NCBI GenBank assembly: GCA_026645635.1
Contig: JAPKMV010000293.1
Span: 1-5,347, forward strand
Length of the DNA: 5,347 bases
Reading direction: 5' to 3'
Source: Caldilineaceae bacterium
GTDB taxonomy: Bacteria; Chloroflexota; Anaerolineae; Caldilineales; Caldilineaceae
Shown here: piece after piece, positions 1 to 4,960 of the stretch
Position numbering within the stretch: position 1 is the first letter of the stretch
How the letters are laid out: the number at the start of each line of letters is the position of its first letter
Notes under the pieces: generated by a model
What the model saw: only the letters and a program-made list of their open reading frames with translations
What the model was told of the DNA's origin: nothing
Databases searched by the model: none
Program-made: the position numbers and the translations under genes

Positions 1-20
1 TAGCCGCAGCCAGCCGAGCG

Positions 21-39
21 CCTTGGAATCAATTCCAGG
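21..39. repeat. Small inverted repeat
   Basis: GGAAT and ATTCC face each other across a CA loop. The stem extends by CCT/AGG if one T is bulged out. It is short and may be chance. It lies 6 bases before a second, stronger inverted repeat, so the two together could be the 3' end structure of an upstream transcript or a protein-binding site. No run of T follows, which argues against an ordinary intrinsic terminator. Confidence 0.3.
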
Positions 40-45
40 CTGAAA

Positions 46-74
46 GCTCAAGTCCACTACAAGTGGACTGCAGC
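46..74. repeat. Perfect 8-bp inverted repeat with extended stem
   Basis: AGTCCACT (51-58) and AGTGGACT (62-69) are perfect reverse complements separated by ACA. After a two-base mismatch the stem continues with GCT (46-48) against AGC (72-74). As RNA this forms a compact hairpin, and as DNA it could be an operator. It is not followed by a T tract. Its distance of about 120 bases from the next start codon is compatible with either role. Confidence 0.45.
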
Positions 75-195
75 CAGAATCAGCCACATTGCGCAAATAA
101 TAATGCAATACACACGGCCTTTCGCAACATGATTATGCCCTACTGCTGCTTTTGGGTTGATTGGCAGTTGCCGCTTCATCGGTTATGATGCTGTT

Positions 196-567
196 ATGAC
201 CATCGTATTGCGCACAACGCAGTCTGGCAACGGCGCGGCGACGCAGCCGTTCACCGACGTCATGATTCACATCAGCGCCCGTGTAGTGACGGCAGATCAG
301 GCGCGCCGCACGGTGAATGGTTGGCTGTGCCTGGAAGTGGGCGACCGCCTGCAGGCTGGCGAGCCGGAACTCCTGGTCGGTGAGCAACTGCTCTGGCGTG
401 TGCCGGTGCAGTGGACCTCGCCGACGCAAGGGGTGTTAGCTGCCAATATCGATCAGGTGTTGGTCGACGGCGCAACCGGGAAAGCCATCATCAGCCTGAC
501 GCAAGCACAGGAACTCCAAACCCGTGTTGAAACCCTTGCCCGTTCCCTACACGCCACAACTGCATGA
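196..567 (+). CDS. Small unrecognised protein, PepSY-like C-terminal pattern
   Basis: A 123-residue protein if it starts at ATG 196. It has no signal peptide and no membrane segment. The first 22 residues are low in conserved-looking features. From about residue 23 it follows the layout of small proteins I associate with Chloroflexota and cyanobacteria: an 'ARRTVNGWLCLEVG' helix, then 'AGEPELLVGEQLLWRVPV', a strand region ending 'IDQVLVDGATGKAI', and a C-terminal helix 'AQELQTRVETLARSL'. The W-R-V-P-V strand followed by 'VDxxTG' recalls PepSY-type hairpins, but this is a resemblance, not an identification. The start is uncertain: TTG 157 and ATG 262 are in the same frame and no candidate has a good Shine-Dalgarno; ATG 262 begins exactly at the conserved-looking core. 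Its last 44 bases overlap the start of the C39-like gene, so the two are probably translationally coupled and may act as a pair. Function unknown. Confidence 0.65.
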   Translation: MTIVLRTTQSGNGAATQPFTDVMIHISARVVTADQARRTVNGWLCLEVGDRLQAGEPELLVGEQLLWRVPVQWTSPTQGVLAANIDQVLVDGATGKAIISLTQAQELQTRVETLARSLHATTA

Positions 568-898
568 CGGGTATTGCCTGCCTGCGTGCGCCGCAATGGG
601 GCTTGGATACTATCGAGTGCAAGCCACGCAGGCCGACTTGGCGCGGTTGATGGCTACGGGCGCCGCAGGGACGCCGTTCTCGCGGCTGCAACGCCTCCAG
701 CGCTGCGGTCTGCACGTCGAAGTCGCGGCCCAAGGAACAGTTGAATTGCTGCACGCATCTTTGGCTGGCGGGTCTCCGGTCATTGTTGCTGTGCATGGCG
801 CGTGGCTGCCCGATGTGGCGGTTGATAGTCCACATGCGGTTGTGGTGGTTGGAATAGGTATGCCCTCCAACTGCTCGAACAGGGACGCGGCTGGCTGA
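524..898 (+). CDS. C39-like cysteine peptidase, probably C-terminally damaged
   Basis: A 124-residue protein starting at GTG 524 (TTG 527 is also possible); a weak AGGA lies 11 bases upstream. Near the N-terminus 'VPYTPQLHDGYCLPACAAM' matches the peptidase C39-like (papain-fold) start, with oxyanion-hole-type Gln12 and candidate nucleophile Cys18. 'GSPVIVAVHG' (about 83-92) and 'SPHAVVVVGI' (102-111) match the family's central strand and catalytic His104. In intact relatives the His strand is followed by a short turn and a 'V.LNDP'-type motif carrying the third catalytic residue; here that is absent. The protein instead ends in a compositionally odd 'MPSNCSNRDAAG'. In another frame, 856-906 reads 'RYALQLLEQGRGWLTK' and then stops, which looks more like real protein. 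I infer an internal deletion with frameshift at about 854-858. There is no signal peptide and no transporter domain, so it is not a bacteriocin exporter. It overlaps the small gene upstream by 44 bases. Confidence 0.6.
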   Translation: MLKPLPVPYTPQLHDGYCLPACAAMGLGYYRVQATQADLARLMATGAAGTPFSRLQRLQRCGLHVEVAAQGTVELLHASLAGGSPVIVAVHGAWLPDVAVDSPHAVVVVGIGMPSNCSNRDAAG

Positions 899-921
899 CG
901 AAGTAAACGATATTCCAATCT

Positions 922-2979
922 CTATTCTCTCACCACCACCTCCACCTGCCCCACCGTCCACTTGCGCTCGGCAGGCATGGCGGGCAGGTCGAACTTCAGC
1001 TTGCGCTGCGTCGCCACCGGCGCAGTGAATTGCGCCAGCAGCGCTGCCAGCGGGTCGTCGAAATCCTTGCGGGACGCCGCCTGCGGCGGTGGCGGCGTAT
1101 CCAGCGGCGGCAGCTCCAGCCAGCGGAACTGCGTAGTGGCGCGCGTACCAAAGACCTTGAAGACCGTCGTCTCCTCGCTGTAGCCTGCGCCCAATTCAGC
1201 CGGAAAGGGCAGTTCAATCGACTTGCCCGGATCCAGCGGCTCGAATGTACCGGCTTCGGCCGGATACGCCTGTTCGATGCTCCAATCCGCGTTCAGCCCC
1301 AGCACAGTGATATTCAGTACGCGCGCCGGGTCGTTGGGATCGGCCGGATTCGGTTGCTGTAAGTTCTTGATGGTCAGTCTGGCGCGCTCGCCCGGGCGCA
1401 TGATGTGAGCGCGTCCCTCAGTGGCGCCACCTGCAGTTTCCAGCGTGAGCTGCAAATTCTGCGGCGCGCTGGGATCGGGCACGTCCAGTTCGCGCACGTT
1501 GCGATACTTGGCGAGATGGACAAGCCTGGCCACCAGGCGGGCCACATTCACCGGAGCAGCCGCCAACCCCGGGCGCAGATTCGGGATCGGCTGGTCGCCG
1601 GCATCCTGAATCTCGAATTCCCCGGCAGCGTTGACAACCACTTGGAATTCGACCGGCGCGTCCGGCCCGGCCAACGCCACAAACCCTTTGCCGTTGGCCT
1701 GGATTTCCGCCATGACGGCCTGCTGCAACGACGCATCCGCGATGTCCACCAACACGCCTCGCTGCAGCCGTATCTCCGTGACCGCCTGTAAGACTGCCTG
1801 AGCGCCCGCGTCCAGCCCCACGGTGGATTGCACTCTGACCACTCTGGCAAAGCAATCCACCTCGCCAACCTCCGTCACCTCGGCTTCGGCGATGCTGGCC
1901 GCCGGATCGCTCAGATCGGCGCTGCCCAGCGGGTAGATGGCAAAACGCGCGCCAGGCCTGACGCCCTGCACGGCGCCCGCGTTCAACTGTACGCTGTCGC
2001 GCGCGGCGTTGACCTGGAGCACGGGCACTGCATATTGGCTGCGGACGCGTTCCAGGCCGAAGACGCGGCGGTCGCCCTCACCCTGGAGCATAGGAGTTTG
2101 CAGGGCGAACTGGCTGTGCACCTTGGCCAGCACGCGGTCATGCAGTTGCTTGTAGCTCAAGTTCGGCCCGGCGCCGCGCAGGGTGTCGAGCATCCAGTAG
2201 GTGAGCGCGCCATTGCTTTCCGTGCCACTGAAGGGAAATTCGTAGGACGATTCATTGGCGCGGCACGCGGCCAGGAAGGTGTAGCCGGTCGGCTCCAACA
2301 GCCAGCCGCTGGCCGGCTTGAGCGACCGGGTGGCGGCGGTGGTCCGGTTCCAGGCCGCTGCCAGATCTGCCGGTGCGCCTGCCAGCGGCTGGAGGGGCCG
2401 CACCGTCGTATCCACCCGGCCAATGCCGCGGGCGCGGGCGCCGTTCGTGCCCTGGAGGAGCGCACGGGTCGCGCCGCCGGAGTGGCAGCAGTCGAAAACC
2501 ACCGTCAGCACCACGTCCTTGGCCACCAGATTTTGGATCAGCGTGTGCAGTTCTACATCGCGCAGGTACTGCGCGGCGGGGTCGCCGATGTCCAGCGGTG
2601 CAAGTGCCTCGTCGACGCCGGCTGGCCCCTTGAGATCCGGGTACGCGGTGATGGTGCGCCCACCGTGACCAGAGTAGTGGATGTAGACCTGATCGCCGGC
2701 CCGCGCCATCGCCGTAACCTGTTTGAAGGCAGCCACCATGTTGGCATAGGTGGGCCACTGGCTGCGCGGTTCGGGCGGCTCCATCCCCGGGCCGATGGAT
2801 GCGGACAGGCGGATGATGTGGTCGTCGGCCAACCCGACCCGCGCCTTGTCGGTGAGAAAAGCGTAGACATGGTTCACATCGCGCACGCAGCCGCCAAGCC
2901 TGGGATAGTACGTCCCGTCTGGCAGCGCCGTCTCGAAGTAGTTGTCGATCGCAATGAGCAGGGCAAAGAGATCGGACAT
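922..2979 (-). CDS. Caspase-family (peptidase C14) protein with long C-terminal extension
   Basis: A 685-residue cytosolic-looking protein with no signal peptide or membrane segment. The N-terminal caspase/metacaspase-type domain spans about residues 3-310: 'LFALLIAIDNY' is its first strand, 'YIHYSGHGG' carries catalytic His105 (2665-2667), and 'VFDCCHSGG' carries catalytic Cys165 (2485-2487). 'VDEALAPLD' (Asp123, Asp130) and 'CRANESSYEF' fit the acidic, Arg/Lys-selecting pocket of metacaspase-like enzymes, and 'GALTYWMLDTL' is the usual late helix. Residues about 316-390 ('VLQVNAARDSVQLNAGAVQGV') look like a beta-barrel module common in bacterial caspase proteins. About 505-625 resembles a DUF4384-type domain ('VLGLNADWSIEQAYPAEAG ... 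VFKVFGT'). Both dyad residues are present, so it should be an active protease with unknown target. ATG 2979 is preferred over in-frame ATG 2985 because GAGG lies 6 bases before the former but directly against the latter. It lies 143 bases downstream of the muramidase gene on the same strand. Its stop is 23 bases from the convergent C39-like gene, with no visible terminator. Confidence 0.93.
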   Translation of the reverse strand: MSDLFALLIAIDNYFETALPDGTYYPRLGGCVRDVNHVYAFLTDKARVGLADDHIIRLSASIGPGMEPPEPRSQWPTYANMVAAFKQVTAMARAGDQVYIHYSGHGGRTITAYPDLKGPAGVDEALAPLDIGDPAAQYLRDVELHTLIQNLVAKDVVLTVVFDCCHSGGATRALLQGTNGARARGIGRVDTTVRPLQPLAGAPADLAAAWNRTTAATRSLKPASGWLLEPTGYTFLAACRANESSYEFPFSGTESNGALTYWMLDTLRGAGPNLSYKQLHDRVLAKVHSQFALQTPMLQGEGDRRVFGLERVRSQYAVPVLQVNAARDSVQLNAGAVQGVRPGARFAIYPLGSADLSDPAASIAEAEVTEVGEVDCFARVVRVQSTVGLDAGAQAVLQAVTEIRLQRGVLVDIADASLQQAVMAEIQANGKGFVALAGPDAPVEFQVVVNAAGEFEIQDAGDQPIPNLRPGLAAAPVNVARLVARLVHLAKYRNVRELDVPDPSAPQNLQLTLETAGGATEGRAHIMRPGERARLTIKNLQQPNPADPNDPARVLNITVLGLNADWSIEQAYPAEAGTFEPLDPGKSIELPFPAELGAGYSEETTVFKVFGTRATTQFRWLELPPLDTPPPPQAASRKDFDDPLAALLAQFTAPVATQRKLKFDLPAMPAERKWTVGQVEVVVRE

Positions 2980-2985
2980 GGTCAT

Positions 2986-2989
2986 CCTC
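2986..2989 (-). promoter_or_regulatory. Ribosome binding site of the caspase gene
   Basis: On the minus strand GAGG is followed by ATGACC and then ATG at 2979. The 6-base spacing fits the second ATG. The first ATG (2985) abuts the GAGG with no spacer, so it is unlikely to be the start. The choice changes the protein by only two residues. Confidence 0.6.
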
Positions 2990-3020
2990 AGATGTGGGTA
3001 TTCTTGTGCGGCAGGTTGTT

Positions 3021-3112
3021 ATAGACCGCGGATTTGGCGGATACGACGGATTTGCGCGGATTTTTACATTTATCCGCGTCAATCCGCCTCATCCGCCAAA
3101 TCCGCGGTCTAT
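3021..3112. repeat. Large palindromic repeat of CGGAT units between two genes
   Basis: The outer arms 3021-3042 and 3091-3112 are perfect 22-base reverse complements. The inner arms (3043-3060 against 3073-3090) pair at 13 of 18 positions, leaving an AT-rich loop (about 3061-3072). Each arm carries four CGGAT (or ATCCG) units: 3029, 3038, 3047 and 3057 on the left, and 3072, 3082, 3091 and 3100 on the right, so the 9-9-10 spacing is mirrored as 10-9-9. No obvious target-site duplication flanks it and it has no coding capacity. It resembles dispersed GGATT-type palindromic repeats found in many copies in some environmental bacteria (REP- or MITE-like), though copy number cannot be seen here. 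It lies in the 143-base gap between the muramidase gene and the caspase gene. In RNA the hairpin would be very stable and could attenuate transcription, guide processing or protect the upstream mRNA. No U tract follows in either direction, so it is not a standard intrinsic terminator. Confidence 0.9.
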
Positions 3113-3122
3113 CCTGCTCACA

Positions 3123-4022
3123 TCACCGCAATCCAGGCCGGTTGGTGCTGCGATCCGTATGCTTCTCCTGCAAGACCTTGATCTGCCCGATGGCGTCCGC
3201 AGTGGCGTCCTGGATGATCGCCTCGAACGTAGCCGGATCCTGCGCCTGCACCAGCCGCGTCCAGTAGGAGTTGTAGATGATGCCCAGCCAGGTGATGAAT
3301 TGCAGGTTTTCCTCCAGCGCCTGGAGCGGCCGGCTGACGAAGAAGGCGAGGAACGCGGCAACGCTCAACCCGCCAAAGAGGGCGGCGCCGGTGACGTTGG
3401 CCTGGAAAATGGCGAGCACACCCGCCACCACGAACGCGGCGATGCCCACGCCAAACAGGATGCGGTACATCCAGACCGTCGTCCAGTAGGGATTGAGAAA
3501 CGCTTCGAGGACACGGCTGAACATGACCTGGTTGTTCGCAAACCCTTGCTGAATGTGTTTGCTCCACGCCGCGTAGAGTTCCGGATCCTCTAGCTTGAGC
3601 GAACGGGCGCCGCCTGCGCCCGGCTGCGACGGCTGCACGGTGGGAATCGTCGGCTGCACCAGGCCGCGCGCGCCGCCGGGTTGGACACTTCGGAAGGCGG
3701 CCGCGTAGTCGCGGATCAGCCCGCCGTAGAATTCAGCCTGCCCCGGCCCGTTGTAGACGCGGGCGAAGGCCACATAGTTGCCGTCGCGTACAACCTGCAC
3801 CAGGCGGTTGACCTCCATGAACTGGAAGAGGCTGGTCAACTGGCTGCGGGCATCGGTGGCAAAGGCATCGAACATCGCCTGCACCGTGGGGTAGCCGATG
3901 CCGGCATGGTTGAAGCCCATGATCTGTGGCGCCCCCATGCTGATCGACAACATCGCGGCGCGTTCGTCCAGTTGGCAGGCGAACTCGAAGACCTGCCATT
4001 CGCTCTCCTGGCTCTTGTGACA
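3123..4022 (-). CDS. C-terminal fragment: half N-acetylmuramidase domain plus two membrane helices
   Basis: About 299 sense residues, counted from the junction at 4022, with no obvious start of their own (in-frame ATG 3953 falls inside the domain). Residues 5-110 are the second half of an N-acetylmuramidase domain: 'SEWQVFEFACQLDERAA', 'SISMGAPQIMGFN' (26-38), 'VQAMFDAF' and 'FARVYNGPGQ' (86-95) are family hallmarks. A Gly/Pro/Gln linker (about 111-142) contains two 'GGAR' motifs. Two hydrophobic helices follow at about 184-206 (3473-3405) and 211-230 (3392-3333), joined by a very short turn, so both ends lie on the same side of the membrane. The tail ('LEENLQFITWLGIIYNSYWTRL', then an amphipathic helix) looks alpha-helical. 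This two-helix tail is similar in layout to membrane modules attached to bacterial conflict-system proteins; I do not assign it to a named family. Confidence 0.75.
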   Translation of the reverse strand, partial: CHKSQESEWQVFEFACQLDERAAMLSISMGAPQIMGFNHAGIGYPTVQAMFDAFATDARSQLTSLFQFMEVNRLVQVVRDGNYVAFARVYNGPGQAEFYGGLIRDYAAAFRSVQPGGARGLVQPTIPTVQPSQPGAGGARSLKLEDPELYAAWSKHIQQGFANNQVMFSRVLEAFLNPYWTTVWMYRILFGVGIAAFVVAGVLAIFQANVTGAALFGGLSVAAFLAFFVSRPLQALEENLQFITWLGIIYNSYWTRLVQAQDPATFEAIIQDATADAIGQIKVLQEKHTDRSTNRPGLR

Positions 4023-4596
4023 GGGCTGCCAGGCGCTGCGCCTCCTCCAACAGCAGCCCGCCATAGCGGTTCCAGGTGTTGACCACAGCCTGCACCGTGG
4101 GCGGCGCGCCCGGCGACATGGGCAGCGCCTGCGTCGGCGGCGGCGGAAACGTCGCGGCGCCGCCAGCCTGCACCGGCTGACTGGCGACCTGCACCTCCGC
4201 CCAGACCTGCTCGCCAAAGGCGCGTCCCGCGGCGTTGACCAGTTGCCAGGTGCTCTTCTGCCGTCCCGCCGCAGCCGGGGCGACGAAATTCACCGCAAAG
4301 CGCGCCTCCCCGCCGGGCGGCGTCGGCGAAGCGGCGACCGCGGCCGTGGCGCCCAGCGGGCTGCCGCCCACCAGCGTGAGCCGGCAGCCGTTGTCCCACG
4401 CTGCTGCGCCGGTGTTGCGCAGCACCCACACCTTGGTGAAGGGCTGCCCTGGCTGCACCAGCGTGCCATCGGCGATGTTGTCCTCCTCGCGCACAAACTG
4501 AGCGCTGTCGGTCGGCCCCAACTGCGCCCCCGTTGTGGGATTGGACAGCGCTGCGGCGGCCGGCTGTGTGGTTGGGCTGCTGGTTGTCTGCGCCAT
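3733..4596 (-). CDS. N-terminal fragment: NBR1-type Ig-like domain
   Basis: What a ribosome starting at ATG 4596 would make; sense ends near 4021 and the frame then runs on as shadow sequence to a stop at 3733. Residues about 32-138 match the NBR1 'FW' Ig-like domain: 'FVREEDNIADGTLVQPGQ', 'FTKVWVLRNTGAAAWDNGC' (Trp57, Trp67), 'STWQLV' (Trp117) and 'FGEQVWAEVQV' (Trp132), the tryptophans that name the fold. In bacteria this domain is usually found next to peptidase, hydrolase or signalling domains and is thought to mediate binding. A Pro-rich linker (about 139-167) follows, then 'VVNTWNRYGGLL' (171-182), the usual entry to a muramidase domain. The N-terminal 30 residues are Ala/Thr/Pro-rich and disordered-looking, not a signal peptide. 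ATG 4596 is chosen over in-frame ATG 4620 because AAGGAGG sits 4 bases before it. Confidence 0.75.
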   Translation of the reverse strand: MAQTTSSPTTQPAAAALSNPTTGAQLGPTDSAQFVREEDNIADGTLVQPGQPFTKVWVLRNTGAAAWDNGCRLTLVGGSPLGATAAVAASPTPPGGEARFAVNFVAPAAAGRQKSTWQLVNAAGRAFGEQVWAEVQVASQPVQAGGAATFPPPPTQALPMSPGAPPTVQAVVNTWNRYGGLLLEEAQRLAALSQEPGERMAGLRVRLPTGRTRRDVVDQHGGATDHGLQPCRHRLPHGAGDVRCLCHRCPQPVDQPLPVHGGQPPGAGCTRRQLCGLRPRLQRAGAG

Positions 4597-4600
4597 AGTT

Positions 4601-4607
4601 CCTCCTT
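4601..4607 (-). promoter_or_regulatory. Strong ribosome binding site of the NBR1/muramidase gene
   Basis: AAGGAGG on the minus strand, four bases (AACT) before ATG 4596. It is the best Shine-Dalgarno in the window. It shows that 4596 is the true start and that the upstream in-frame ATG at 4620 is not used. Confidence 0.8.
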
Positions 4608-4702
4608 GAAATCTTGACATTGATCTGTTCGCAACGTCCGTTGTACAATCATGTTACAGGCTGCCTGGAATTCCGATCTGACTCGGCGGTGACGTTAGGT
4701 TC

Positions 4703-4709
4703 AAGGTGG
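4703..4709 (+). promoter_or_regulatory. Ribosome binding site of the antitoxin gene
   Basis: AAGGTGG lies five bases before ATG 4715 and contains the competing in-frame GTG 4706, which makes that GTG an unlikely start. Confidence 0.6.
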
Positions 4710-4714
4710 GATGC

Positions 4715-4960
4715 ATGATTTCTGTACATGGTGTTTATGAGAATGGAGTCGTAACACTCCTCGCCCCGATTCCGTCGGTCAATACGGCGAAGGTAATCGT
4801 AACAGTGCTGGATGACATGCAGCACAACGGTAGCCCCTCGCCAAAGGCCGGCCAGCCTGCAACTTGGATGGGTAGCCTCGCCGATCATGCCGTGATCGTG
4901 GACGATATCGTGTCTCCGATTGACGACGCTGCGCAAGCATGGCATGCGTACAGCACATGA
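4715..4960 (+). CDS. Antitoxin-like protein paired with a PIN toxin
   Basis: An 81-residue acidic protein. The N-terminus 'MISVHGVYENGVVTLLAPIP' and 'KVIVTVLDD' form the short beta-strand pattern of small antitoxins (AF2212/DUF104- or DUF2281-like in style; exact family not determined). A Pro/Gly-rich linker follows, then 'MGSLADHAVIVDDIVSPIDD' and 'AWHAYST', which match the usual C-terminal toxin-wrapping peptide: Gly-Ser, a short strand, an acidic 'DDIVSP' and a terminal helix with Trp. It would bind and block the PIN nuclease encoded next and probably repress its own promoter. Its stop codon overlaps the toxin start (ATGA at 4957-4960), giving translational coupling. It is divergent from the muramidase gene across 118 bases. 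Base composition is AT-richer than in the caspase and muramidase genes, which fits independent acquisition. Confidence 0.8.
   Translation: MISVHGVYENGVVTLLAPIPSVNTAKVIVTVLDDMQHNGSPSPKAGQPATWMGSLADHAVIVDDIVSPIDDAAQAWHAYST

Larger units (their letters stand above)
1..195. other. Leading non-coding stretch
   Basis: No reading frame here looks like a protein. The first three bases are TAG, which could be the stop codon of a gene that ends at the window edge, but this cannot be decided. The stretch holds two small inverted repeats (21-39 and 46-74) and then an AT-richer part (about 89-160) that would suit a promoter for the small gene downstream. No -35/-10 pair with good spacing stands out, so none is called. 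Confidence 0.5.
3123..4596 (-). pseudogene. NBR1-Ig / N-acetylmuramidase / 2TM protein, frameshifted with internal deletion
   Basis: One ancestral gene now read in two frames. The first frame, from ATG 4596, gives an Ig-like NBR1 domain, a Pro-rich linker and the opening of the muramidase region ('NTWNRYGGLLLEEAQRLAAL'). At about 4014-4025 sense moves to another frame, 'CHKSQESEWQVFEFACQLDE', and continues through the second half of an N-acetylmuramidase domain, a linker, two membrane helices and a C-terminal helical tail. In the N-acetylmuramidase family (PF11860 type) the stretch between these parts holds the 'ESgG' glutamate and the 'RFE.H.F' motif; neither appears in any frame here. So this is a deletion plus frame change, not a simple single-base slip. 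The intact protein would cleave peptidoglycan glycan strands and sit at the membrane. No signal peptide is seen, so how the muramidase domain would reach the wall is unclear. It precedes the caspase gene on the same strand. A collapsed assembly is an alternative explanation. Confidence 0.8.

Noticed and set aside
1828..3024. Long plus-strand open frame of 398 codons opposite the caspase gene
   Set aside because: It is the antisense shadow of a GC-rich gene whose minus-strand product has clear caspase motifs; its own translation is Arg/Gly/His-rich without recognisable domains.
3021..3112. CRISPR array or intrinsic terminator
   Set aside because: The CGGAT units are only 9-10 bases apart with no spacers, and no T tract follows the hairpin in either direction.
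3123..4217. Treating the whole 364-codon minus frame from TTG 4217 as one protein
   Set aside because: Its first 65 codons give an Arg/Cys/Pro-rich string that is the out-of-frame shadow of the NBR1 linker; real sense begins only near 4022.
4620..4648. Minus-strand promoter TTGTAC with GATCAA for the muramidase gene
   Set aside because: Spacing is 17 but the -10 matches the consensus at only three of six positions.
4614..4649. Plus-strand promoter TTGACA (4614-4619) with TACAAT (4644-4649) for the antitoxin gene
   Set aside because: The hexamers look good but the spacer is 24 bases, too long for a sigma-70-type promoter, and no better pair was found in the gap.
31..4672. Ten-base inverted match AATTCCAGGC (31-40) with GCCTGGAATT (4663-4672) as ends of a mobile element
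   Set aside because: Matches of this length are expected several times by chance in a window of this size, and no transposase or target duplication is present.
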